Below are positions 13,951 to 24,323 of a stretch of DNA of 64,000 nt, piece by piece (position 1 is the first letter of the stretch; every line of letters starts with the position of its first letter). The notes below the pieces were generated by a model. That model saw nothing but the letters and a program-made list of their open reading frames with translations, ran no database searches and was not told where the DNA came from. The stretch comes from Rallus limicola (taxonomy: Eukaryota; Chordata; Aves; Gruiformes; Rallidae): positions 620,001 to 684,000 of the forward strand of contig JAKCOZ010000102.1 of assembly GCA_022605955.1 (NCBI GenBank), in the 5' to 3' direction. Position numbers and translations under genes: made by a program.

Positions 13951-14076
13951 CTTCCTCTCGAAGGAGGAGCGGCTCCTTCAAAAACGAGCTGTGTGCCTGG
14001 GCTGTGCCCCCACCACGCTCCTGCACAGCCCCACGCCTCCAGCACTGCCTGCCTTGGGCCAGCCTGGCTCCGCACG
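13951..14076 (+). other. Candidate non-coding exon upstream of miR-223
   Basis: A pyrimidine-rich acceptor ending ATTCGCAG at 13950 is followed 126 bases later by a consensus-like donor, CACG|GTAGGT, after 14076. It lies on the same strand as miR-223, about 5.3 kb upstream. The interval is open in one + frame, but the peptide resembles nothing I know, so if real it is more likely an exon of the miR-223 precursor RNA than a coding exon. The call rests on splice-site shape only. Confidence 0.25.
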
Positions 14077-14089
14077 GTAGGTGCCAGCT

Positions 14090-17000
14090 CCCTGTCCTGC
14101 CTGGTGGAAGGGGTGGCTGGGGAGGGGGAGGATCAGTGCTTTGGGGGTCATCTCCTGTTTCTCACCCAGGAGGTCCAAAAGGACCATGGGGTTGGTACAC
14201 CGCAGGGTGATGATGTTCCTGGCAGTGCAGAAAGCTGTGTTCCACCCCCTGTTACACCTCGAGCTTTGCGGGGACTGAAGGCAGCTTGGGTTTGAGCAGC
14301 TTCCCTTGGTGTTGGGGCCGTATTTGCCTGAGCCAGAAGAGCTTTTTGGTATGGCCCTTCAGGGGAAAAGTGGTGGTGTGGGCCTGGGTGTTCTTCTGTC
14401 AGGGTAAGGTGGGGGACACAAATTGCTGCTGGTCCCAGCCAGGGAGCACTGCCCTCCGGGCGCGGCTCATTGGTGAGGAGGAGTTACACTAACAGCCATC
14501 GCAGTGTGCACAGAGCCCTGCCTGGTACCGGGGTGCAGATGCTCATGCTCCCCACAGCGTGCACGTGTGCACATACTGCAGATGAGTAGCTGGTAGCAGG
14601 GAGATTTTGGTCTAAGTGAGTCATAGATGAGACAGCACGCTAAGAGCAGGGGAAGTTGTGGGATGGAGGAGGGTTTTACCAGAGAGAGACGTTGTCCCAG
14701 ATGGGTGCAAGCACATTCTTAAGCTCATTTTCTTGCTGTCCCGATGACTGCAGGACAACGGACAAAGGTTTACCACACACCCCTCTTCCCTCCCCTTGGG
14801 GATGCAAGTATCCACGGGGACAGAGTCCAACGTGCTGGGGTGGGGGCTGCAATGCTCAGGTGGGTGTGGGGGCTGTGGGAGGGCATGTGGCTAGGGCCTC
14901 CAGGTAACAGGGAGGGGGGGTTATTGGGTCCTTCCCAGGTGCTTTTGGGTGAACCATGAGGCACTGGTTGCAGTGTTACTGGTTTCTAGCCCTGTGAGCT
15001 GTTCCCACAGCCATCATGGAAACTCCAAACCCCCTTGCTGAAGCTTTTGCCCCAGCTGTGGGGCAGGCAGGATGGCAGCCAGCACCGTGCCTGTCTGTCC
15101 TATACAGCCAGCCCAGGCCTGGAGTCTGGGTCTGGCTTTCAAGCACCTCCACCCTCAGCAGCATCTGCCACCAGAGCAGGCCCCTGCTCCCGGAGGTTTG
15201 TTTGGCTGCCGGCCCATCCTCCAGCCCTGCCACGGGACAGGTTTCTGCTGGGAATGGCTGCCAGCTGTTAGAGGATGGTTTGTTCCTGAGTGCTCTGGGG
15301 AAATCTCAGGATTCAGGGCTTGAGCCCCTGTGTCAGGAGGGGGCTAGCTCTGCAAGTGGTGTCCCTTGGCAGACTGCTTGAAGCAAGGGCACCTGCATGT
15401 GTGGTGTCTGGCATTCCCTCGGGGCACAGGGCAGAGGGGAGAGCAGTTGGCATGCAGGGAAGCCCGCCAGCGACGATGAGGTGCCAGCAGCAGGAGGGCA
15501 GAGGGGTGTATCAAGGTATGAAGCACAAAATGCTGTGGTTTCTCGTGACAACGGTGTATTCCTCTGTGGGGGTGACAAATTTCTTTTTTTGCTTTTTGGA
15601 GCAGACTTGTAGAGGAAGTTGGGACTCAGGAGAAGATGGAGCAGAGGTTTATTGTGCAGCAGGGCTGGGCAGAGGGGGCATTCAACTTGGGCAGATAAGG
15701 AGAGGCTGCGTTCAGTCTTGGGACAAAAGGAAAAACAATCAGTATACATGGGGCTGCGCTGTTGGGGTGAGAGGGAAGCACAATGGCAGTGGTGGGAACA
15801 CACAGATGGTTTTGTGCTTCCCTCAATTGCCTGGGGACAGTCAATACTAGGTCACTTTGGGTTCTCTCACACCTAGAACCTCTCCAAAATTGGAACAACT
15901 GCTGTACTTCCCAGATCACAGTTTCCAGGAGCTTTCCTGGTTTGGGTTTCACTAAGTGAAAATCAGGGGCAGACTTGAGTCCAGTTTGAGTTGTGCATAG
16001 TAAGTACATGTCCTGAAATGGCTGTAGCCTGCATCTTGGGGCACTGCTGCTCAGCACGTGAAAACCATGCAGCCATTGGTAGTAGGTTTGGAGTCAAATC
16101 TATCTAATAATTTTACTTTTCATTTATTTCTATCTCGAGTTGCAGAGAAGTCAGACAACCCTGTAAAAATACCTGAGAGACAACGTGCAGCTTGAAAGGG
16201 GGCTTTTTGTGACTTTGATAAGGGACTGACTGAAGAATGCAGGAAGAATAATTTCTGTTTTCGTCTGAGTATGCAGTTGATTGCTCAGTATGTTTTGCCA
16301 GAAGGAGCTTTTACTTGGAAATACCCACTTCAGCTTGAAACCAGAAGCTCTGACAATGACAAATCCATTCAGATCAGATACTATCGTTACAGGGTGGGGT
16401 AGCAAGCTCCATTCCCATCTGCTGATAGAATTATCTCCACTGTGTACCCTCCTCTTATCTGTTGGTGACAGCAAATGTTTCAAGTGGCTGTTTTTCCCCT
16501 CCAAAAGCCACATAGGGGATTATTGTAGCCTGCAATTGCAGAAGCAGTGGTGGCATCTTTTACTTCCCCCACCTCCCTCTGAAGGCCAGATCTTCCACTG
16601 TTAGAAGTCAGCACTGAAGCTGAGGGAAGCCTAGTCACTGATACCTGCTGAAGAGCCTCCTCAGTCTTTTTTCGTGCAGCCTCCCCATCACACTTTGATA
16701 TGGCTGAGTCCTTTTGGGGATGTCAGGCTCCTTTGCCTTTACCCCTGTGCTGTCATTAGTGTGTGGTGTCCACCTCTCACTGGAAATCGTTTTCAGGTAG
16801 AGAGCACATTCCTGCTTTATTAACATCAGTGATGACTATGCAAACCATTCAGAGCTTCTTAAACAATTTCTACTTTTCATGGCACAGCAGAGTGCCATGA
16901 AAGTGGAAGAAGAGCAATTTGACCATTGATGGCATTGAGACAAGGACCCAGGTGGTTTTAGGGCTGGTCTGTTACTAAAACCCTAAGAAATTTGGTCTAA

Positions 17001-19380
17001 GAAATACTCTTAGTCCTTTGTTTAAAAATACTTCAATAAACATTTGCAAGGGGTGACAAAGCACAGGGAAGGCCCAGGTCCCTGAAGGCAGCTTGGCACC
17101 TCTTGGCACCCCTGCCTGGTAGCTGATGCCAGTCTGCTTCCTGCTGCAGAGAGCATCACTGTGTGATGCAAGAGCTTGAGGTGGCAGAAATCACTTTTAT
17201 TTGTGCTTAAACCAGTATGTCTTTTGCTAGGCTGATGTTACATCATCTTAGTGATCCTGACTTCTATAGCTTTGAAATACCTGTGCTTTTCTCCATTGCA
17301 ACAGAGTTCTCCTATCTGCCATGACAGAAATTCATTCTGAATTAGGAGTGAGAACAAAGAACTGTTCGTTATCTACATCTCCCCAAAAGCCAGGGAATAT
17401 AAGAATCACAAAGCCTTTGTAGTAACCCAGTCTAGAAACTGATTTTATCTTTAAAGCTGTAGCTATCCTCTTGCTGTTAAATCTTATCTCACTCTGCTGG
17501 TTTTGGAGCACCATTTTCTATTTTGTGTCTTCACATGCTCTTTCCAGGGATATTTATCTGTGTGTAATGTCAGATAAATTCCTATGAGCATCTGTATAAA
17601 ATAGAGTCCCAGAAGTTAGAGATAGAAACGTGTTACTAAATCGCCCACTGGAGCATGCTGTTAATACCTCAGCTGAATTTTACTTTTGTATATTTAATGG
17701 TCTACTTTCCAAAATACAATTAACCTATCCAATTTAGTTTTTCATTTTGATATTAAAAATAACACAGCTGCTTTCTCAAAAACTGGTGTTGCTGTAGAAT
17801 TAAAACTGGGAAAACGATGCTTAAAACCCATCCTGGTCAGCAGAGAACATGAATGACATTAAAATAGCGTTATGCAGAACGGGTGTGTGGTTTAGGAGCC
17901 GTGACAAACTTTTCTGAGGGAGTTGAATAGTATCAGAATATCAAATCTGGTTTTAGACTCAAGTTCTGAATGGTCAGTATCTGAGAAGTACACAGAGCAC
18001 AGTCCTGCGTGGCAACATCTTCCCTTGCATATGTTTTGTTACTTAATTTTCTTCTAAGTGCATTTCTGCTTTTGAGGCAAGCCCTTGCCAAAAGAATAGG
18101 GGAACCGATGGCCTTTTTTGGTCTGTGCAAAGGAATAGTATGTGTGTGTGGGGGGATATGGTCACTTTTAACAGCTGGATTCCAGCAGTGTATGGGGGTA
18201 GGGAGCTCCATTTATTGCTGAAGAGGCTTTTCCCGCATGCTGGAGATGCAGCAGAAAGGGGGTTCGTTTGACAAGGGAAGGGAAAGTTTCACTTCATCCC
18301 TGAGCAGCTCATTGTTTCCCTACGTGGCAATTTGGTTTCATCTGGCACCATGATCCTTTCAGCGGTTGTGCCCAGCAGAGCAGCTCCCTGCAGAGCAGCA
18401 GCGCTGGGGCTGCAGTTTGCAGGGACCAGAGGCTGATGAGCTGGCGTTTGGCTGCCAAAGCAAACACATGTGGCACTGGACTTAGAGCTGGTGCTGGCAG
18501 CTGACCTGGCTCCCAGCAGAATCAGCCCTACCTGTATGCTCAGGGGCAGAGTTGTACTTCTTTTTCAGACAGGCTTTGCCTCTTCGGGCCCTGGGAGGGG
18601 GGTGTGTGTGTGTGTGTGAATTATCTCTCTGTGGTACAACATGGGGTAAAAGCCTGTTCCTGCCAACAGAGATTTTGTCTGTAATGTGCATTTGAGCCAC
18701 CAACATGTGTTAAATACAGAGGCCCCATCCTGTGTTCTTTCTGGCTGGTTACAACTGGAATACTCAGGTATCTAGCCTTAGGCACTGAGATACTTTGCGA
18801 TACAAGGACACTTGGGTGTGTGTGACTGCTTAAATGCAAAATTACTATGGGGACCCAAACAGAAGGAATTAAATGTGAGAAGCTTGAAAAACTTGTTTAG
18901 ATTCAGCAGGTTAAAAATGAAGGCTGTAAAAAGTCTGTCAGATTATCATGCCCTTATCTCAGTCCAGTGCAGAACTGCTCCCTTGTAGGATGTTCTCAGG
19001 GTATCTGTCTGGTGATATTGGTTGTCATGATGCTGTACCCACATACCATGGCTCAGCGCTTGCATGGATGTTTTGACAATATTTCAAGACACCAATGCAG
19101 CTGTGTAGCTAAGGCAGAAGGTTAGTCTGGAGCTCTCAGTGTCTTTTTCAGATCCACAGAGCTTCAGCCTTTGAATTAATAGAGTGTGTGTTTTCCTCAA
19201 CTGGAGGTGTCTGCCTGTGTGATTCTGTCACCCAAAGAAAAGCATGGGAGGGGGAGATACAGGAGGGATAATGGTGGGGTTTTTGCTGACTGGAAAGTCC
19301 CTGAAGTTAACAGCAGCTTCATTCCTTCTTTTCCTTCTCTCTTTCCCCAGGATGGCATCCCGGTGAAGAGCTTTGCGACC
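14090..19380. other. Non-coding stretch upstream of miR-223
   Basis: No coding exon could be supported. A GT dinucleotide run lies near 18.6 kb. The stretch is probably intron or exon of the primary miR-223 transcript, which in mammals starts several kilobases upstream of the hairpin. Confidence 0.45.
18602..18618. repeat. (GT)n microsatellite
   Basis: An uninterrupted run of about eight GT dinucleotides. It is a simple repeat that may be polymorphic. Confidence 0.9.
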
Positions 19381-19406
19381 CCGCAGAGAGCTGCAGTGCA
19401 GCACTG

Positions 19407-19428
19407 CGTGTATTTGACAAGCTGAGTT
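19407..19428 (+). ncRNA. MIR223: Mature miR-223-5p (passenger strand)
   Basis: This arm pairs with the 3-prime-arm product and starts CGTGTATTTGACAAGC. The last bases differ slightly from the human arm. Exact ends are inferred by homology. Confidence 0.85.
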
Positions 19429-19447
19429 TGACACTCAGTGTGCAGAG

Positions 19448-19469
19448 TGTCAGTTTGTCAAATACCCCA
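19448..19469 (+). ncRNA. MIR223: Mature miR-223-3p
   Basis: This is the dominant guide strand, with seed GUCAGUU at 19449-19455. The seed is unaltered relative to the vertebrate microRNA, so targeting should be conserved. Confidence 0.95.
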
Positions 19470-21232
19470 AGTGAGGCACTTGCTGAGCATCGCGACGGCA
19501 TATCGAGGGGACTGGCTCCTTCTCCCTCTCAGGAGGAGTCTTCCTGTCTGTATTCTGCTCATCTCCAAAAACCAGCGAGATACCAGGCAACACATCCCAT
19601 CATTACTGAGTGCTTGACTCTGATCCTGTGCTGTCAGGGTTCCCTCCCACCCTGATTTTGGATGTGCCTGTTGGGGTACTTCTCCTAACAGCAAGTCCTT
19701 TGCAGCCAAGGATACTGCTGTTGTCTTCCACAGCCTTAACTAGCCAGCTATTTATTAGTAATCCCTCTCAGTTCACAAGGGTTCTGGCAGCTATAATTGC
19801 AACATGATGGGTAAGGGCAGCATTATCCATGTAATACAGAATCTTTTCTTTGGACATGGAATCTTTTTTTATTTCAAGTTGGAGTACAACTAATTTATTA
19901 ACTTCCCTCTATCCCACGAGCCAGTGAAAAATTAGGCCATGGAGTCCATCACTTCTCCTTGAAGCCTTGCAATTTGGAGAAGACTCCTTGTTTTTGGATT
20001 ATTATTCCTAGTCAGCAGTTGCAGCAAGGTTGCCTGTTGCTTTTCTTGCATTTTGCTATTAGTTAAAGTAATTCCCTCTAAATCATCCCACTTTATGATT
20101 TTTTAAATAACTGACTTGTAGCATACCAGATCTAAAGCTTGAGCTACCTTGGGGAGGGGTGGGGTGTGTGTGACTTCGAGTAGTGCTGCCAGTACATTTT
20201 GCTGTATCTGAGAATGTTGGTAAAATTTCACACTAAGCTTTTGGGGGGTTGTTACAACTATTTCTAGCTAAATGTTTTGGAAAAGTTGGAGTTTGTACAA
20301 AGCTGGGACCAATGTGTCATTGCCTAAGCAAATTGTGTTCTGCTTTTTGACTGGCCCTATCAGTGGGGCTTCTTCTGAGCCTCTGGACCAGCCCAGCCCT
20401 GCTCCTTATGACTCACACTCCTGTGGTCTCCCTCAAGCACCTACTGATGACTCACAGGCATCACCCCGATCTTTATCACCCAGAACAGCTTCAGAAGAGA
20501 ACAAAGTCTGTTATTTCAGGGTTTGTTCTGTCCTGGTGGATCTTTAAAATAGCAGACAGCTGTGTCAACCCCACCCACTCCTTTCTGCCATCACAGGCCT
20601 CAAGATGAGACCTCAACAGACCTAAACTCACCCTTGTGCTCTTCAGCATTGTTTTCTCATGCGTTCCCAGCTTTTACTTTGAGTAGAGTTTGCCCCTCTG
20701 CTTTTTAAATGCTACAGGCACAGCCGCTGGTTCCTTCTAGATGGCTGGGGGAAGGGGAAGAAAGTTAACCACTTCCTCCAGGTTCCAAGGCCAAATACCA
20801 AATTATGGTGGGACAAATTTCTCTGAGACTTCCTCTCCCTGTTGGGAACAGCAAGGTCAGAGGGGCTCTGATGACTAGGACAAACCCCACAAGTGTGAAG
20901 GCCAACAGGTCCCCACTGTTCTGCATGCACTTTGGTCGGTCTGGAGCACGGGAACCTGCAAGTCTCATGACATTGTGCTGGCCACTAGAATAGTGCCTTT
21001 TTTGGAGGCAGTGTAGTTTTGAAGCGGAAGCTGAGGTTTCCCTTCTATGCTGGAGCAGAGCGGGTGCTCAGCAGATGAGTCATGTCACTGGGTGAGTGAC
21101 CGCTGCAAGGAAAGGAGAAGTTCACTTGCTTGGTGGTGATACAGCACAGCAAGCCCTCTGTGACTTTCAGAAGAAAAATATTCTTTCCAACAGGTTTTAC
21201 TGCCAAACATACCAAAAATGTAAATTTGAATG

Positions 21233-21246
21233 AATAAATAAATAAA
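21233..21246 (+). terminator. Candidate poly(A) signals for the miR-223 transcript
   Basis: Three overlapping AATAAA hexamers occur on the + strand about 1.8 kb after the hairpin; another AATAAA lies at 22421-22426. They could end the primary miR-223 transcript, but an (AATA)n-like simple repeat gives the same pattern, so support is weak. Confidence 0.2.
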
Positions 21247-23789
21247 ATCACACACTTGCTGTATAGGGAGAACCAATGGCCTCGGCACTGGTGAGAAGGG
21301 TTTGTTTCTACTGTTCTTCCACTGATGACCAAAGCCGTTTTGCTGCCCAAACCAGAGGCAATCACAGCACAAGGTACATGGTGCCTGCTCCAACTGGGGC
21401 TTCTGCTATCCCTGTCCTAACTCCTGTCACGTTCTTCCTCTGCAGCTTCTCCTAGGCTTCAGGTTTTCTGAGGGAGCTGCCCAGGCCCCCTCAGAGCAGA
21501 GCAGCACTGGGAGGAGCCACAGGTTGGAAAAAGTGTGTTGTTATATAGCCAATGAGGGAACTTGGACCTAGGACCTTATAATGGATGGAAATCTTGCATA
21601 AAACACTTGGCTAATTGAAAATTAATAAGGATGCCACTTGGTGGGAGGGAAAGAGCTCCACATCCTGTATTTTGGGCCTGGATGTGCTGAGGTGCGGATG
21701 AGGAAGCTGAGAAGTTTTAGGTTCCCTTTATAGCCTCAGCCTCACACCCAACATTTGGGCTGTGCACGTGTGGCGCAGCTCCCGCTTCCCCTCAGTCCTG
21801 TTGCTCTGCACCACTCTGAGGCTGCTGGGTCTCTGAGTGCTGTATGCACACTGCAGCAGTGATGTACCCCAGCCCAGGTGCCAGGCGCCACACGAGAGAC
21901 CCTTGCACTCACTTCTGATGGGCACCGTGCTGCTTGTCTTTGGTCAGGGTACAGCTTCCCTCCTCCCCAGCTGGGATGGGGAGCTGGCCAGGGCTGGAGT
22001 GGAGCCCCAATGTAGGAGCTGAGAGCAGCGCTCAGAGTGGGGCCTGACACTGCCAGGACAGGCAGGCACTGCCGGCTGCTGCAGGCCTGCCTGGGAAACA
22101 CAGCAGGGACGGGCAGAACTGTCCCTGCCCGCTCACTGCTTTGCTCACAAAACCTTCCCCATGCTGCCAGGAGACTTTTCTCTCCGACCTTGCCTGATAA
22201 CCACCTCACATTCTGAAGACGTGTCACTGTAGTTCAGAGCACTAAAGGTCACAGTGAGGCTCTTCTTTTCAGTGCCCAGGCCATGAAGAGCTGTCTGGCC
22301 TTGCTGTCAGGCTGCTGGCCTGGGAAGAGCCACAGCAGCAGAGGCAGAAGCCAGGAAGGAGGCTTGCATAACCCAGTGGTCCTCTGCCCTTCCCTGCTCC
22401 CCAGCTGTTCAGACTGGTTTAATAAAGCAAATAGCTCTCCCTTCACATTTGCTGTGCTAAAGCCAGGTGGCATCCACCCTCCCACAGGCCTGCAGGACAG
22501 AGGGATTCTGAAGGGACAGGAAGGGCAGAGCCCCCCCATAGCACCCGTATATGTAAGACGCAAATGACTTGAGGAAGCCAGGCTGTTGAGTGAATGCATT
22601 GCAAGAAGCACGCTCCAGCTGAAAGCAGGAAGAGCTGAGCCCACAGCCTTGCTGCTGTTGTAGAAGGGATCTTTTCATCTGGTTTATTTTTGCCAGAGAT
22701 CCAGGAATGCCCTGGGGCTGGTTTAAGCAGCCAGGACAGACTGCACACCCCACAACAAAGCCTGCACCCCATCAGCACAGGCCTCCTGGTCTGGGGTCTG
22801 CTCATTAGGACTGCACGGACTCCAGGGTTAATGAAAGGGATAGGTTCTGCATCACAGGCTGTATGGTTCGAGAGGAAGCGCAAAGTATGGCAAAAAGCAG
22901 AAGCCAAAAGGCACATCCCAAGACTTCTGATGCCTTGCTCTGTGTCCTCTCCTTGGTCTCTGTGTTCAGGAAGTGGATAGGAGTGTTTTTTCACCATGCA
23001 GAGCTACCTTTTCCCACCATAGCTCAGTGGCATGGGCCTTAATTCACTGGGGTAGGCAGCACACACATAAGGCTTCATGTGCTCCTGTCAGCCCTGTGAA
23101 GCCAGCACAGCTGTCACCTTCCTGCAAGGCTGTAGCCATGGCACGCTCAGCTGCCGCCCAGCTTGGCCCCTCAGCTGTTTTCCACTTGGAAGGGAAGTGC
23201 CTGAGAGTCAATCTGTTGGGAGCTGCAGAGCAGACTTGATACCCCTTTCCTGTCTCCTCCTCTTTAAAATGGAAACTTAAGTTAAAATTCCAAGCCAAGC
23301 TGTGGCCATGGCATTACCCCTGCCTGGTCTGCAGAATTAAATCAGAAGACTGAGAAAAAGGGTAAATTTGCAAGCAACAGAAAAATTATGACACTGGATG
23401 GGGAAAAACAGGGAAGTCTGAATTCATACGCAACAAAATCCTTTGAAGCCGTTTGTATTTGACCTGGGAAAGAATCTACATTACACTAGTCATGTGTTTT
23501 TCAAGGCATTTTATAAACATGAGCATTCAGCTCATCCCTGTCACACAGGTCAGCATTATTACCCTTGTCGTTATCAGGCAGATTAACTTGTATTCCACAG
23601 AGTGAATCAGTGTCAGCCTCTTGCATCCAGGGAGGTCTCTTGCTCAATCACTATCCCAAATGCTCAAATTCCTATTTTATACTGCCTCTGAGCCCCACAC
23701 TGTAAAAATGCCAGCGTTTCTTTTAAGAGTAATTCTGCTTTTCCAGGAGAAAGCCAGAGAGGGGCAGGCAGGAGGCTCATCACTTACAG

Positions 23790-23967
23790 GCTCCAGTCTG
23801 ACAGCAAAAGTTACATTCCGGGGGCATCACACACCACACACCCCCGCGGTCTCTTTATCGGGCTGTATCAAAAAAGGCTCGAGGACAAGCAGGACGCGCA
23901 GCCAGAGTTTGATGAGCCGCAGAAGCCAGAGGATGCCCTCGCAGTCTGGGAACACGCACTTGCCAGT
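23790..23967 (+). other. Candidate unrecognised coding exon
   Basis: The segment is flanked by a possible acceptor (CACTTACAG|G) and a consensus donor (GCCAGT|GTGAGT). It stays open for 59 codons, one base after the acceptor. The predicted peptide is unlike random AT/GC translation: a short hydrophobic patch (GLFIG) is followed by a Glu/Asp/Lys/Gln/Pro-rich stretch (FDEPQKPEDALAVWEHALAS). I do not recognise the family. It may be a chance frame, because the acceptor has a poor pyrimidine tract and no partner exon was found. Confidence 0.2.
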
Positions 23968-24323
23968 GTGAGTGGCTAGCAGCATGGCACCCAGCTACAC
24001 CTTAGCTTGCAGGCTAAAGGCGTCTGTGATTCCACTCCTCCAGATCCTCTCTTCCTTGCCGTGGTCCTTCAGGCTGCTCAGAAATTACTCGCTCTATACA
24101 AGTAGGCAGATAACCACTGGGCTGAGGGATTCTGCATCACCAGGCAGGGCCTTGTTGGCCGGAGCCCAGAAAAGGGCTGCAGCTCCTCTGGTTAAAGCAA
24201 GCAGTGGGAATGGTATATTTATCAGAGCAGAAGGCAGAGGGAAGAAGGGATTCCTTCGGTAACACTTGCTGCTCGGTATCTGCAGCTCTGCACGGTTGCT
24301 CACGTGGAGATGCTGGCATTCCA

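Larger units (their letters stand above)
19391..19491 (+). ncRNA. MIR223: miR-223 precursor hairpin
   Basis: The two arms form a long stem around a short loop. The 3-prime arm holds a 22-nt block at 19448-19469 (TGTCAGTTTGTC...CCCCA) that matches the conserved mature miR-223-3p. The 5-prime arm at 19407-19428 (CGTGTATTTGACAAGC...) matches miR-223-5p. The lower stem (CTGCAGTGC ... GAGGCACTTGC) also pairs, as in the mammalian hairpin. miR-223 is a myeloid microRNA that tunes granulocyte and macrophage differentiation and inflammation. It lies convergent to, and about 4.8 kb from the 3-prime end of, the first VSIG4 gene; in mammals MIR223 also lies next to and convergent with VSIG4. The sequence match and the shared gene order make this call very secure. 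The ends of the precursor are approximate. Confidence 0.97.
19500..24320. other. Spacer between convergent miR-223 and VSIG4 copy A
   Basis: This must contain the 3-prime end of the miR-223 transcript and the 3-prime UTR of VSIG4 copy A. The nearest AATAAA I see for copy A on the - strand is at 22683-22688, which would give a UTR of about 1.6 kb. One open, splice-bounded + strand segment at 23790-23967 is listed separately. Nothing else is recognisable. Confidence 0.45.
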
